Assembly (NCBI RefSeq): GCF_901709675.1
Contig: NC_051087.1
Coordinates: forward strand, 7,590,884 to 7,654,883
DNA from: Syngnathus acus
Taxonomy: Eukaryota; Chordata; Actinopteri; Syngnathiformes; Syngnathidae
Direction of reading: 5' to 3'
DNA length: 64,000 nt
Below the pieces are notes generated by a model, which saw only the letters and a list, made by a program, of their open reading frames with translations, had not been told where the DNA came from and did not search any database. Position 1 is the stretch's first letter, and each line of letters opens with the position of its first letter. Positions 23,401-36,905 of this stretch are shown in pieces. Both the position numbers and the translations under genes were made by a program.

Positions 23401-24776
23401 ATAAGTTATATATCTAAAAAAAAAAAAAATTTCCTTTGTATTACTTTCATTATACTATCCAGTCTTTTTTGTGAATGTTCATTCGTTCATCATCCCATTG
23501 TACAAAAGTAGTGTGTCATAGGTCATGATATATTTCCTGAACCTTACGTGTACTAGATAACACGCATTGTAATACACCTTCTCGTCCTGCCAAAACAGAA
23601 GTCTTTATGTATTTCTGACGCAGTCAGCTTTCTACAATATGATAATAGTAATGTAATGCAGTACATTACTATTATTTATTGTTCACCAGTATTTGCAGGA
23701 TGTCATGAATACTAAAAAAAAAATCGGTGTTTAAAGTAACTAGTGTACGCTGTTATGGTTTATGATTTCAGTTTGCATAAATGTTGTGTGGTATGTATAA
23801 ATATGGCACATTCATTTGGGTCATTTACTTTAACAGAACTAGCTGTAGACTTGAAAAAAAAAATACACATTGTTATGACATTTGACCAAATAGCAGTTAA
23901 AATTACTGCTGATTTAGAAGGTCCAGTCACAATTGTTTTCTTCAGTTCAGCATGACTCTGAACTAGCTAAGTGTTATAGAAAATGGATGGATCGACTTGA
24001 GAATCATGTGTGAGCTGTTTTCAAGTACTATCGTTCAATGTATACAAAGTAATTAAGATTAATTGCGCCCTCACTCCCCACGCATCCATCAATGCATGTT
24101 GATGACCTCCCCCGTGATTTTGTGTTTATGTATCTTGTTTCAACACTTAAGCACGAACATAATCCTTTGCTAAATTCCCAAGCAACTTTTAATAAACTTT
24201 GCCATAAAACTGATGGCCATCTTAACTTTCTAAAGAGCTGTAATTTGAGTCAGCGGCTGGTTTCACTCAGCAGAGACCTCCTACCGTTTTGCAGCAACAA
24301 AGTCACAATTGTTCCCCTGAGAAGGAAATAAGGAGCCCAACATGAGGACGTGTCCCCACATCTACTAGGTGAATGGATTCATTCATTATTATTTTTTCTA
24401 TGTAAAGAGAACAATATTGCTTTATTTTCCAAATGCAAGGTTGATGATAATCAATCAGATAATGCCATTTCATTGATTGAGCAAATGATCACCTGGCCAG
24501 ACGATCAACCACTGGTTCCTGAAAAGGGGGTCTTGGCTACACCAATCAATAGCACAAGTTCCTGTCAAATCTGTGCTCATCAGGTTAATGATTTGCTCGT
24601 TATCTCGTATACTTAGTACTTGAGCGTGGAGTTTGGAGTCTGCCCTCCCCTCTGATAAAACATAATAGGACAAGCTTTGACTTTCTTTTCCTCTTTTTGG
24701 CCCTGTAGTGCCAACCCGCACACACAGACACTTTTGTGTGTCAGTTTCATCCATTTGGCTGCAGAGAGAACACACA
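20409..24776. other. tspan5 terminal intron/3' UTR and tspan5-mttp spacer
   Basis: Contains a poly(C) run at 20994-21015, a strong acceptor-like tract ending near 21088, and the probable tspan5 poly(A) signal AATAAA at 22485-22490. The stretch from 22500 to 24776 is AT-rich with no recognised gene. The mttp promoter should lie just before 24777. Confidence 0.4.
20994..21015. repeat. Poly(C) homopolymer, 22 nt
   Basis: An uninterrupted C run in the tspan5 3' region; length may be affected by sequencing error. Confidence 0.85.
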
Positions 24777-27700
24777 ATGTTAACTGTTGCTGTGTTCTTG
24801 CTTTGCACAGCCTCCTGTGTCGCAACGCCAAATGCCACTGGTGAGTCCTCTGCTTTGTATTTCTGCTCTGCTCTGTTTTTATTTGCTAAAGGCTGTTATT
24901 TCATTCTACAAACTGTCTTTTGTTTTATTTGACCGTGTGTCACTCCCAATGTCATCTCAGTAGAGATGCTTGCTGCGAATAAAAAAAATGTCTCCGTTTT
25001 GAAATGACATCAGAATAGTCTTGATTAGGTGATCTCGCTAGACCCTCCAATTACTTTGAGTTTTGATTTGTTGAAATCAGTACGTAGTGATGAAATCATA
25101 TAGTGACACGTCAGTTCATCCTCGCTCATTACGGGACTCCTATCTGACAAAGCGCTTGTCATTCATAGCGCAGAGGAGTAAACGTTATCTTCTATCAGGG
25201 TGAACACACCCGGTTAAATGGCCACTGATTGAATCAGCTTAGCAGTGGCTCAAGACGTAAGTTGTGGGAAAGTGAAACAAATTTGTGAAAGGAAAGTTGC
25301 ATTGTGCTTTGCTGAGTTGTTATTTTGTGAGGAAGTTTTATGACACAGGAAGAACATTTAAAGCATTCTTTGATTGGACCATCATTCATTTATTAAATGA
25401 ACTGACTGCATTGGATGTTCACAAGTTGTGGTGATTGTGTTTCTTCAGGTGGTGCTGTAGGACCCCAGCTGAATAACAACCAGCTGTACAAATTCAGCTA
25501 CACCACCGAGGTGCTGTTGAACAGGGCCAAGGGGTCAAAAGTGGGCGGCGCCGGTTACAAGATCTCCAGTGATGTGGATGTCAATCTGGTGTGGAGAGAT
25601 CCAAGCAACAAGGATGAGCAATTGATCCAGCTGAAGGTAACTTGGTTGTCTGTTCATATGAAACCTCAATGCGCACAAACTCAATTTTCACCTGATTCCA
25701 TATTTGTATGCTAGATCTCCAACGTGCGAGCGGACCCGTTGTCCCATCGATCTGAGAAGAAAAATGTCCTCCATGGAACCACCGTTGAAAGTCTAATGGG
25801 CAAAACCAAATTGGCAGCCCTGACAAAGCCTTTCTTTGTGCACTTGAGAAATGGAAAGGTAAAATCACAACGTTACATTAACATATTTGTAGACAGCATT
25901 TGTGCGTGAAAACTGGCTATCCTGATTTTTAAGCTGATTTTTATATTCATTTTTCATGGTGGGTGTTTCAGCATATCAAGGACGTTACCTTACCGATTTG
26001 TTGTGACGGGAGCGTGCATTGAACATCTAAATCACTGCAGAAATTAATTTATTGAATGCATTATTTTTATAATCATTTTTAATAAATATTTTTTAAATCA
26101 TCCCACTGGCTGAGGCACAGCTATGACACATTTCCGTGCCCACTTGATCTTCTTTATATCATCTGGGATGATGCACTTAACAAAGTGGGTGTCAACTGCC
26201 ACAAGCTTTGTTTCATCACCGCTTTAATTTTGGGGTTGTGGATTACGGTTTGGAAGAATGGGATTAAAAAAACTGAGCGCCGTTCTGCCCGTGGAGGTTA
26301 TTTATGGAAATTTAAGGGGCCAAGAACACACACACAGCAAAAGACACAAGCTGATCTATTTCTGGTGGTCCTATCTGATGTTGTGGTGAATGCCAAATAA
26401 ATGACATGCTTATAGGGGACACCGTAGGATGATGTCATTTGCTTTGCATGTTGAGAACTTGGAGCCTAAGCAGAAAACACGATATTAATATGATATACAA
26501 TACAGTGCTCAGTATAAATGAGTGCAAACCCTTTGAAAAGTAAGATTTACTTCAAATTTTTTGTCACACATGAACACTTTTCTAAAAGTTGATATTTATA
26601 TATTTGTGGGATTTTTTTTAATTCAAATAAAATATCGATTCTGATAGGCAATTTGAGATTTTCTAGGTTGAGGTGAACTTTATTCTGTAAAATATAAATA
26701 TGAATTCCCAAGTATGTTTGGCTTCAGCTCTAGACTTCAAATAATGTGATGCAAATAGTTGCTGATGTCATGAGTGTGCAAAGGAATGCTGACACCGCCA
26801 TGAAAGTGAATGTGAGCTGTAGCTCGATCACCCTGTTGCTAAATCTGCAGGTTAAACTAACATTCATTTTTCAAAATCAAATAATCCCGCTTTCTTTCCG
26901 TTCTGCAGGTTAAAGCGTTTTATTCCTACTGGGCGGAGCCAGGCCTCATCAAAAACCTCAAACGAGGGGTGTCCAGTTTACTGCAACTGCAGCTCAATAC
27001 AGGAAAAGTTATTGAGGTAAAGGTCATCATCAAACATGATATTTGATTAGATGTGATTTTAATAAATTAATAGGAGTAATTATGTGGAAACAGAATGATG
27101 TGTCTGGAAGGTGCACGGTTACATACAAGGTGGAAAACAACCAAGTGACAAGGACAAAGTTGCTGGAGTCATGTAAAACTGCAGAGACTGGATTCACCAC
27201 ACACAGCCAGGTCAGTTAGGCGGCAACCATCTGCCCCAGGATTGATTCTCCTGAAGTGTTAACGCAGCTGTTGCGTTCCGTGTCTCTCCCTCAGGTTATG
27301 GGCGTGACCCGGAAATCTAGCTCCGTCACGGTGTTCACTCTTGAGGATGGTTTTATCCGCTCAGCCGTGGCTGAAGAAAATCACTGGATGATTGTCAACG
27401 TCCACCGATCTTCGGCTGCCAAAGTTGTGTCCAGGTAAAGAGTTTTTGGATAATCCATCATCAAAGCATGAAGATATTAAATTCTCTTTTGGCTTCACAG
27501 GCAAAGCTTCACACTAGTAGGGACAGAAGCTGGACCCCTAGAGACCGCTGGAAAAGATGCGGCCGCGGTTGTCAAGTCTATCGATGCCAAGATAGCAGCT
27601 GTTGGCATCAAAGCGGAGAAGCTCAAAGCTCAGTGCAAGACTTGTCCATCAGTCAGTGATTCTATTTTTAAATCACGCACTCTACTACTTTGCTCCAATT

Positions 27701-30700
27701 GTTCAACTGATAGATATTTTGATGATTTTATTCAATTTGCTCATTAACTAACGTTGTCTTAATCTTCTCAGCTCTTTGAACAGTGGCAGGTTCTACAAAA
27801 GAAACTGGAGCCGGGAACTTTGTCCAAGGCCACGGCCCCTCGCAGCTTCCTGGCGCTTATTCAGAGCATCAGGAAGTCAAGCAAAGATGATATCCTCAAA
27901 GTGCTAAAGAGTTCCAGCAAGACCACTCTGTACGTAGCTGTTATTCCCCTCAAACTTTCCTTTAGCTTTTCATAGCAGAATATTTGAGGTTGACTATTCA
28001 GTCGCTTTAACCGTTTATTGTTTTTGTCGACTTTTTAATTGTAGTCCTCAGTTGGTGGATGCTGTCACTTCCTCCCAAACGACAGCATCTTTGGATGCCA
28101 TGCTTGAATTCCTCAACTTCACGGATGCCAAAGGTATGGTTCTGCAGGAGAGGTTCCTTTATGCCTGTGGATTCGCTTCACATCCTAATGAGAGGATGCT
28201 ACAGACGCTGCTGGTGAGTGGGGGAGGGAAAAAAACCCACTTGAAACTAAACTTTGTTGTACTGATGCCGGTGTTCTCACACAGGACATTTCTAAAGGAA
28301 AGATTGGCAGCCCTGATATCAAGGAGTCCGTGGTGATTATTATGGGAGCCCTGGTCCACAAACTGTGTCAGAAAGGAGGATGTAACTTACCGGTGAGCTG
28401 CAAGGAAAAGTCTAGAAACTAAAGCAGTTAGTCTGTACAGAACCTGTTTATGATGAGATTTACTAGTCCTTCCATTCAGCTGATGATCTTCAAATTCTCA
28501 GACAGTCGTTGAGGTCAAGAAGATGATTCTGGAGGGGCCAGACAGCACTCAAGAAGAGTCCCAGGTCCAGATGTTCCTTCTGGCTCTAAAAAACTCTCTA
28601 GTCCCTGAGGCCATTCCCATCTTCACCAAATACACAGAGTCAGAAGTGGGTGCATACAGCACCATCGCACTCACCAGCCTGCAGAGATATGACATCGGCC
28701 TCATAACTGATGAGGTGAATGACCAGCTCAAACTAAGACCACACCTGTCTGTATAAAATTTAAAAAAAAGACTCCACTATTCACAAAGAGCAAAAAACTG
28801 CGAGTATTTGACACTCACCGAAACATTTATAGTTGCGTGCAGTATATTAATATTAAACACCTTACTATCATTGCAAAATCATCTCACAATGTTCCCCTAA
28901 AAAATTTAATCTGTCATTTCAGGTCAAAAAGACAGTGAACAGAATTTACCACCAGAATCGACGGATTTATGAGAAAAACGTGCGCGCTGCCGCTGCGGAT
29001 GTCATCCTCAGTAGCAAGCCTTCGTACATGGAGATCAAGAATCTCCTATTGTCCATCGGACACCTGCCACACGAGATGAACAAATACATGTTGTCTAAGG
29101 TCCAGGACATCCTCCGCTTCCACATGCCTGCCAGGTGAGCAACACAATCAAAATGAAATGTTACTCAGAGCAGAAAAGTAATGTGGAACAAATGTATGTT
29201 CAATTATGATTTTTTTCAGCAATGTTTTGAGGGAAGTTATGCGGGATATGATTTCACACAACTATGACCGATTTTCAAAAGTCGGGTCCTCATCTGCATT
29301 CTCGGGATTCATGGCACGTAAGTGGTCAACTTTATAAGGATTCATAAATGTTCTTATGACAATTGGAAACTGAATTATTCAGCAAGTATTGGGTTACAAA
29401 CATGAAGTGAAACTGAAAGGATGTATGGAGGAAGTTCCACCTTTCTTCACATTCCTGCAAAATTACTTCCCACAGAATCTGCTGATGTCACCTCCACATA
29501 CAGTTTGGACATTTTGTACTCCGGCTCTGGAATCCTGAGAAGAAGCAACATGAATATTTATGGTGCTAGTAAAGGAGCAGTGCTACATGGACTACAGGTT
29601 TGAAGAGTTTGAAGAATTTTGCTAAAAGTAAAACGTTGGGTTTGGCGATCAAAGTGGTTCATCTCTGCTGTGGTCCAGGTTGCGATTGAGGCGCAGGGTT
29701 TGGAGTCCCTTATCGCCGCCACGCCAGATGAGGGCGAGGGAGACTTGGAGTCATTCGCCGGGATGTCGGCTCTGCTGTTTGATGTGCAGCTAAGACCTGT
29801 CACCTTCTTCAAGGGTTATAGCGACCTCATGTCCAAAATGTTCTCCATGACTGGGGAACCCATGAATGTGGTGAAAGGTCTCATTCTGCTGACTGATCAT
29901 TCTGAGGTATGCAAATAATTGGTCAGTATAAGCTCAACGTTCAAATTATTTTATGGACCAAGAGCTGTTTGTTTCTGGAATTCTAGAACTAAATATGGAC
30001 ATATTCATGTCAAGGCACATCAATGGCCATAATTACTACTGTGCTTATTGTCTTTCTTCATTCACAGGTCATTCAGTTGCAGTCGGGTCTGAAGGCAAGT
30101 GCAGAGTTCCAAGGAGGGTTAGCTATCGACATCTCTGGTGGCATGGAGATCAGTTTGTGGTACAGAGAGTCCAAAACCAGCGTAAATAACAGGTAAACTC
30201 CAGAAAGCACACAATGAAAGAGTCCAAAGTCAAAGTAATGCCTTTACATGACCATAACATACTGTAAATAGGTCACAACCGCATGTACAAGTGTGATGGA
30301 ACGCCTCTGGAGACCTCCACGGCAATTCTGAGAAAAATAACCTTTATGGTTGTTTCAGAAGTTCCAACCATGTCACGGCACCTCAAATAGACGCGTGTTG
30401 ATGTTGGAATCATGTGAACTTTAAACGCTCTATAAGTGTTGTCTGATTCACTTGTTCCACTCCACATGTTGGAAGCCGTCCAGTATTGTGCTTCACACCT
30501 ATCTCGCTTTGAGGGGGTCGCATGAAACGTGACGTCAGTCCTGTCTGGCTCGCTATTTTAGAACATAATACACGACAGCGGGCGCAGCTATCGGATGTCT
30601 TTGGTGGGATTCGGTGGTGTGTGGTGCTGTGCCCAATGACTATATTTTAACGAACCTATTAGTTGCATAAGTCGAGGGTTATTTATGATGCATTTACTGT

Positions 30701-32117
30701 AAGTGGCTGTGTAAAATATCAAACCGTGCAGTATGTCAGTGCGGATGCTTCGAAAAAGAACAGTGGAAGTAGAGGGAAGTTTGTCTTCAGGTGCTAGTTT
30801 CCGTTGAAGAGCCGAGCTTCTCAAAAGCAAAAGGAGACTAAACCTGCGTGTGCAAGCAAATGGCAGAGGCAGGTGAATGGATCAACATAAGTGCCTCTTT
30901 CACCCTGATAATAGACTGACGGCCTATCTATAGACACAGAACAAACCACACACTCGCAGCTTTGCCGGGCCAAAGTTACAGACAGGTGGATTTTTCAATG
31001 GAGTCTTATGCGTGTTGTTGCATGTAAGTTGCATAGAAGGGGAGAGAGATGACGCAAGAGGAGACGCGCACACGTCACAGGCAGCCATTTTGTTCATCGA
31101 TCGTGGTGTGTTTTCTCTGTGCCACTCACCGTTGCAATGAAATCAAACACTGAACGAGACAAGGATTCACCAGAGAGATGAATCCTGAACTACTGAGCGG
31201 TCAAGACAGTGCACGCAGCTCGTGCCTTTAACTCAGTGACTTAGATTAGCAGGATTTGTTGGAGTCAACCATAGTTATTTCTAATTGAAATTGCATTTAT
31301 TCAAATAGCAGCCAAAAATAAATCTCAAAACATCAAAGTGCAATTTTCAGTGGAAGTCAAGTCACAAAACGTCTTTACAATTATATTTTCTATGCACCCT
31401 CAACTAGTCTAAACATAGTATTTAGATTTATGTTGTGTTTGTGCACCATGAAATAAGCATAAAAATCTACCGTTTTTTTATCCATCACAGGGGGCAGCCA
31501 TTTATAAACTGAAAATGATATCTCAGTGCCTATTTTGTGGGTTTGGTCATGTGACTGTCGCTAGCTAATTTTCAGTTGGCAGCTCATATTTCACATATTT
31601 CACAAATGCAATATTATTAATACCATGTTTTGTTTTTTTAAAAGATAATTGCAGGTAGCATTTTGTGCATGGAAAATAAGAGAATCAGTTTCACTAAGCC
31701 TTCCTCTGTGGTGCTTTGCAGGGGAGCATTAGTGGTCTCTGGTAATGTTACAGTAGACATGGACTTCATGAGCGCCGGTTTGGAGGTCAGCTTTGAAACA
31801 GAGGCCTCCCTCGACTTCATCACAACTGTCCAGTTCTCTGAGTATCCTTTCCTGGTGTGCATGCAGATGGACAAAAGCACCTTTCCTGTCAGGTACGAGA
31901 CAATCCCCAATTAATGAACTCTATACCCCCTCGGAAAAGAGATCTAACATCCCGATTCTTACTACTTTTCAGCGAGCACGTAAAGAAATACGAGAGCCTG
32001 TCATCAGGGAAAAGCGTAGTGTCACAAAAGAGCAAGAAGCTGCTTATCCCCGGCTCCGAATTCCCGCTCCACCAGGAAAACTCAAACATGTGCAAGAAGG
32101 TTTTTCACTCCAGCTAG
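24777..32117 (+). CDS. mttp: Microsomal triglyceride transfer protein, large subunit
   Basis: Eighteen coding exons: 24777-24840, 25449-25636, 25715-25858, 26909-27016, 27094-27210, 27295-27434, 27501-27651, 27772-27929, 28045-28213, 28285-28392, 28502-28714, 28923-29134, 29220-29317, 29476-29597, 29679-29906, 30068-30192, 31722-31892 and 31973-32117. All phases join to 886 residues (human 894). The protein loads lipid onto apolipoprotein B in the ER as a heterodimer with protein disulfide isomerase. A signal peptide ([16 protein letters not shown]) precedes the vitellogenin-type N-terminal beta barrel (about 25-290), the helical domain (about 290-590, with [19 protein letters not shown]) and the C-terminal lipid-binding sheets ([33 protein letters not shown]). 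The C-terminus is shorter than in human and reads [12 protein letters not shown], with Ser where I recall Cys. Intron 16 (1.5 kb) holds nothing recognised. Confidence 0.97.
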
Positions 32118-32950
32118 TAGAGGAGAAAGCAGTAACTCCCAGGAGAAAACTTGCATGTTTGGGGCATTTTATATTTCTCCTCTGTGAGGCTTGGGTGCAT
32201 TTCATCAAATATATGTCGCATCACACCTCAGCATCATGCCGCGAAACACCTAAAGAGACAAACGTGGTGAATGTGTTTTTTGCGTACGCAATGTTTACAT
32301 TCCTGTGAGTGAGTATTTAAATAATCTGATGTTTTGTTTGCAACTGGAAGTTCTTTTGTTGTCATGTTATGGGCTTTATTTGAAAATATATTTATGTTGG
32401 GCACGTAACAATACAGTTTAAAAAGGGGTTGCAAATGTAATTTTTAGATCAATTGCCTCAAAAATCTTATTTTAGTAAATGTCTTTACCAATAAGGGGCA
32501 ACTTGTATCACCCTTTCACATTTAAATATCACATTATTCACCATTAAGGTGTTTTACACGGTACGTGCAAGATCTGGGGTTAAAAAAAGTCTTTTAAATG
32601 TCTTTGTATAATTGTTTTGTAATTTTTTCTTTCAAGCTAAAACGACCTTCTTTGGAGATCACTTTCGGATCGGATGGGTAAAAGCATACACTGGCAACTC
32701 CATTTCTGTTGACATACTGCATATTTAGATTTGGAAAAAATTAATAAAAATAAAAACACTCTACATGTTCTTACGTAGTGTACCTCCATACTATTTGTAC
32801 ATCTTCAGTTCAAAGGTAGACTCATAGAAGCTCCCCCCTTCTTTATTTTCTTGGTAGTACATTTAAAAAAAAAAAAAAAAGGTCATGACACATAAGTTTG
32901 TCCAGGTGAGGAAATATTTTTTTGCATTCTCACTGACATCAGAGTTTCAG

Positions 32951-33064
32951 TTGGCATCCAAAACCAACAGCTGGGCCTTGTTGCAGATTCTTTCAAAAGC
33001 ACAGAGAGCAGCTGGGGGCAAAGCAGTGTCTGCCAGTCTCGTTGCTGCCATGGCCACCAAGTAA
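32951..33064 (+). other. Unassigned terminal-exon-like ORF (38 codons)
   Basis: An acceptor-like sequence ending TTTCAG at 32950 is followed by an open frame with balanced composition (SWALLQILSKAQRAAGGKAV, ending MATK) and a TAA stop. The opposite strand also has a 34-codon ORF (33051-32947) with an excellent Kozak context, so the coding strand is unclear. I do not recognise the family. Confidence 0.25.
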
Positions 33065-33510
33065 ACACAGCCGCAAACGCTCAGGTTAAACTTAAGCCTC
33101 AGTCGGGTGATGTTTCAGTGTCACCACAAAGCTAAATTTGCATGCTGGCAAGACAGCACATGTGCTCTTTTGCCACTGCCATAAATCTGTATGATTGCAT
33201 TTAACACTCAATATTATTTTTTTTATACTTTCAAACATTCAATCACGTAAACACAGGCGTGTAAACGCAGATGAGGAACCAAGGACATGCATATATTACA
33301 AACTTAATATTTGCTATTCTGTTGGTAATTTGAAAAGGGAATAAATAGTACCAGTAAATTACGACACATTTCTTTCATTATATTTTATGGTTCTTTGATG
33401 CTTTTGCTTACACTTTTTTCCTTGTTTTCCCCAAATTATTCAAATTTAGAATATCATCAAAATGTATTTAATATTAAAGGGACAATGCATAAAATGTTTT
33501 GTTCATTCAT

Positions 33511-33540
33511 TTATAAATAAATAAATAAATAAATAAATAA
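33511..33540. repeat. (AAAT)n microsatellite
   Basis: About seven AAAT units in the mttp-c4orf54 spacer. Confidence 0.9.
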
Positions 33541-35651
33541 CATAAAATTACAAACATAAAACATAAATAAAATTCTACACATTGACCCTATTCAATTAAA
33601 TCTACTTTTAAACTTTTTTTTTTTTTTTTTACATAGACTTATTGTGCTCATTTTATTAAACTTATTGTAACAATTATGTAGTACAAACCGGCAACATCTA
33701 AATGCAAGTCAATTCTGGAATATTTTCAGTATTTTGTTGCTGTAAATAATATTTAATAGCTCACCATTTCTGTGGGAAAAGCTTAAATGTGAACGTACAC
33801 GTTAATGCTAAAACCCATTCAAATAATGCAAACACCGGTAGCTTGCATTTTCCACTGTTCAACTTGAGAATGTGAAAATGTACCTGCAACCTCTGCAGTC
33901 ATTTGAATGTTGAACGGATATAATCCAAGTGCATTAAGTACAATAATATTCATTCATACAAATTATACAACAGACGAAAAATGCACATGTAGGTATGATG
34001 GCCTTTATATTCATATCATAAATACAACAGTTTCCATTTAGAAGCATTCTTATCAGAGTCTAAATGATATACATATATTTAGTGTTTTACAATAAATAAT
34101 CAAATAATAAACATTGGAGCCTCTTTTGCACAACTTGGCATTAAAAGGATACAAAGCAAAATGTTAGGGATATGCAATCATTTTCTTCCACATAGTATAT
34201 CTTTAAAAGGGTTTTTATAAATGCTGTGTAGTTTTCAATACAAATTTGCACTAGTCCCGAATTGGAGATTCCACAAAGACAGATGGATTCAAAAATAGAC
34301 GTTATGTGCAACCATGCACTTCAAAATTCATCCAGTCAAGTTGCAATGAAGCACAAATTAGCCATTCTGCGCTATCAAACATTCATCCAAATTACACACT
34401 CGTGCAAACTCTGAGATAAGGGCAATTTAAATGAATTTGTGTGTTTTACACAAAGAAGGCAAATAGACTGACCAGCAGATTCAATTACCTTTAACACAGT
34501 AGGTTGGTAACCTGCTAAAACAACAGTCTGGACGGGGTGGTTTTGATCATTTCTAATGGCTCATTGCATAGTCAAAATGTATTCCCAGAGTGTTGAGAAT
34601 TGAATTCATCCTAAATGTCATCCAATGACGAACATTTGATGGGTGTTAGGGATTGTTTGTACAAGTTGGCGAGAATAGTGTTTGGTATAAAAGCACACTA
34701 ACAGGCCTGTTCTCACTAGAATGTTGTAGGACAACAAAAAGGTCATTCATTGTAAACATGCATGTTGAGCCCGTTCTTTGTAGGCACTGGCGGAGCTAAG
34801 GGGGGGGGGGGGGGGTTGCGGGGGCAATGGCTCTCCCTGAATTATGCATGGCCCCCTCCAAGGTGCCAGGCCAGATAATTGACTTTTGAGTATCTTTTAG
34901 ATTTTTCTGTGAATCTGAAGAATTTTTCTAGTTTGTAAAAAAAAAATGGCAGCTGAAATAGGCTCCAGCTCACTGATACTCAATTGAATCAAAAATATTC
35001 ACGTCAAGTCATTTTTGACAGTTTCCTACTAAATTCTCAGGAGAACACTAGCATGTTGTGTTAGCTGGCTCTTGTTCACAGTGAAGTAACATGACTCTCC
35101 TTTGTATGCTTTGCAGAATGCTTATACCCCCTGCATGTGGAGCACACACACACGCACACACACACACGCACACACACACATGCATGCAGCAGACACACTG
35201 ACTCCAACCTCATTACACCCAAAAGTGTAAAAATAAATAAACACAAATAGAGGAAGTCATCCCCTAAAAATCAAACAGGAGTCCCGGCTCCGCTTCGGCA
35301 CACTTGTTGTGCTTTGTTCTCCTTGTGTCATTTAAGGTGCAAGCTTTCTTCCCTAATAAAACACAGCTGACTCATTCCATACATTTCATTCCAGTGCTAC
35401 AGTAGCAGTCATGATACAGAGGATGCATGTACTTCAAGTAGAACATGAGATTTCAACTTGTAAATAATTACCCATTCTCAACACCACATTCCTGTGACAC
35501 AATGCAAAAAAAATAAAATAAATCCACATTGAGCTGACTTCACTCTCGACAAATGGTCCCTGTCCTTAATACTATTTCTTTATGTCTGGTGACCAATTGA
35601 CTTTTTTGCTAGATTGATAAAGCAACGCATATTGTGAGTCACTGTTTATAC

Positions 35652-35762
35652 CTTGCAAAGCGCTGCCATGCAAAGCGACTAAACTTGTAATGACTTGAAG
35701 GATGTCTTGAAGAACAGGTGCTGACTGGGCTTGAAAGAAGGCGGATTTCTCCACGGAGATGT
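35652..35762 (-). other. Exon-like block, possible downstream exon of c4orf54 or a separate gene
   Basis: On the minus strand an acceptor with a good pyrimidine tract (TTTTCATTTGTAG) leads into 111 nt that are open in the frame ISVEKSAFFQAQSAPVLQ, followed by a donor (CAAG/GTATAA). The length is a multiple of three and the encoded helix-like sequence looks non-random. It lies downstream of the c4orf54 splice donor at 37737. Function unknown. Confidence 0.3.
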
Positions 35763-36068
35763 CTACAAATGAAAAGTAAGAAACCTTTAGTTTAGTAACG
35801 ATACTTGCATACTCTATCGGTTCAAGATCAGGTGAATTTATTTTCCTCCATCTATTACAGATGACGAATGATGCCAAATTTCCATCTATTTTTGAGCGCC
35901 TTATAATTGAGGTAGCACCAAGCGTTCACTTTGAATGTGACAAGTGCCGTATTTCACTATACTGCAGGGATTCAAAACACAGTTTATGCAGTTTATGTAA
36001 GAGTAAAGGGAGTACACTGCTCTCCACTTCCATCCGCCCGTTTTGGACTGGGCAGAGGGGGAGGGGGG

Positions 36069-36077
36069 CTATAAAAA
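36069..36077 (+). promoter_or_regulatory. TATA box of an unassigned plus-strand promoter
   Basis: CTATAAAAA is preceded by a G-rich tract (GGGGGAGGGGGG) and followed about 30 bp later by a GC-rich start-like region. The nearest known plus-strand gene, lgi2, is almost 9 kb away. The motif also resembles a MEF2 site. Confidence 0.35.
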
Positions 36078-36255
36078 TTTGACCCTCGTTCCAGCCCGGC
36101 GGACTCGCTTCCACGGTGGAGCGAGTAGCAGCATCTGATCTCTTCCAGCAGCTGTCCTCTCCCTGCATCAGCACAACAAATACTTTACATTGACCTGACC
36201 TTTTCCTCCTGCTTCACTCTCCCAGCCATGCCCCCTTCACACTTACTCACTCAAT

Positions 36256-36279
36256 GACACACACACACGCAAACACACA

Positions 36280-36338
<59 letters not shown>
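36256..36338. repeat. (CA)n microsatellite
   Basis: Nearly pure CA dinucleotide array of over 80 bp with few interruptions. Confidence 0.95.
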
Positions 36339-36340
<2 letters not shown>

Positions 36341-36867
36341 TACCACTTTACCCCATTACTAAAGTCCAGACTGAGGAATCTTGCAAGCTCACGCAGTTGT
36401 ATTCTTATTCTGACACCTTAGTTGACAATAGACTGGAACAGATTACAAGTGTGAATGAGTCAACCCTTTTATTTTTTTTAATGATCCTATTTATGGAGTG
36501 TTGGCTTTGTTATTTCATACTGAAACCATTTTCTACAGCATTTATTTTGGAATTATAACCCAGTAAAATATGGTGGCACATTTAGCCTGATTACACCAAC
36601 AAAACCAATTTCTGCAAAACTTTGTTGAGGGTTGGTGACCAGGAGTAAAAAGATTGGATACAATACAAAAACTCAAATCATTCGATATGTGGGAGTCAGT
36701 ATGATTCTACGTTCCTGCATTTTTATCTAACACTCAACATCAAGCATGCAAACAAACGCTCACTATCCAAATCGTCCGACAGTGCCGTCATGCATATAAC
36801 GGGGAACTTAAGCGATGCGGTTGAAAACGCGACCAAGCCCGGCGACAGTTCCGAGGGCTCACGTTAC

Positions 36868-36905
36868 CTGTCAAGAAGCTCCCGTATGTCTCTTAACGCT
36901 GACAT
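36868..36905 (-). other. Possible first coding exon, unassigned gene
   Basis: On minus an ATG at 36905 opens MSALRDIRELLD and meets a donor (GACAG/GTAACG) after 38 nt. No partner exon in the matching phase was found, so this may be chance. Confidence 0.2.

Larger units (their letters stand above)
32118..36867. other. Spacer downstream of mttp with unassigned signals
   Basis: The first few hundred bases are mttp 3' UTR; AATAAA occurs near 32743. An open C-terminus-like segment lies at 32951-33064 (plus). An AAAT-type microsatellite is at 33511-33540, a poly(G) run near 34801-34814, CA repeats at 35149-35180 and 36256-36338, an exon-like block at 35652-35762 (minus) and a TATA-type promoter at 36069 (plus). 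No gene could be named. Confidence 0.4.

Noticed and set aside
31793-32308. 171-codon ORF over the mttp 3' end
   Set aside because: It reads through the last mttp intron in another frame; the spliced mttp frame explains the sequence.
34801-34814. Poly(G) run as a possible G-quadruplex regulator
   Set aside because: A single homopolymer next to nothing functional; more likely a simple-sequence expansion.
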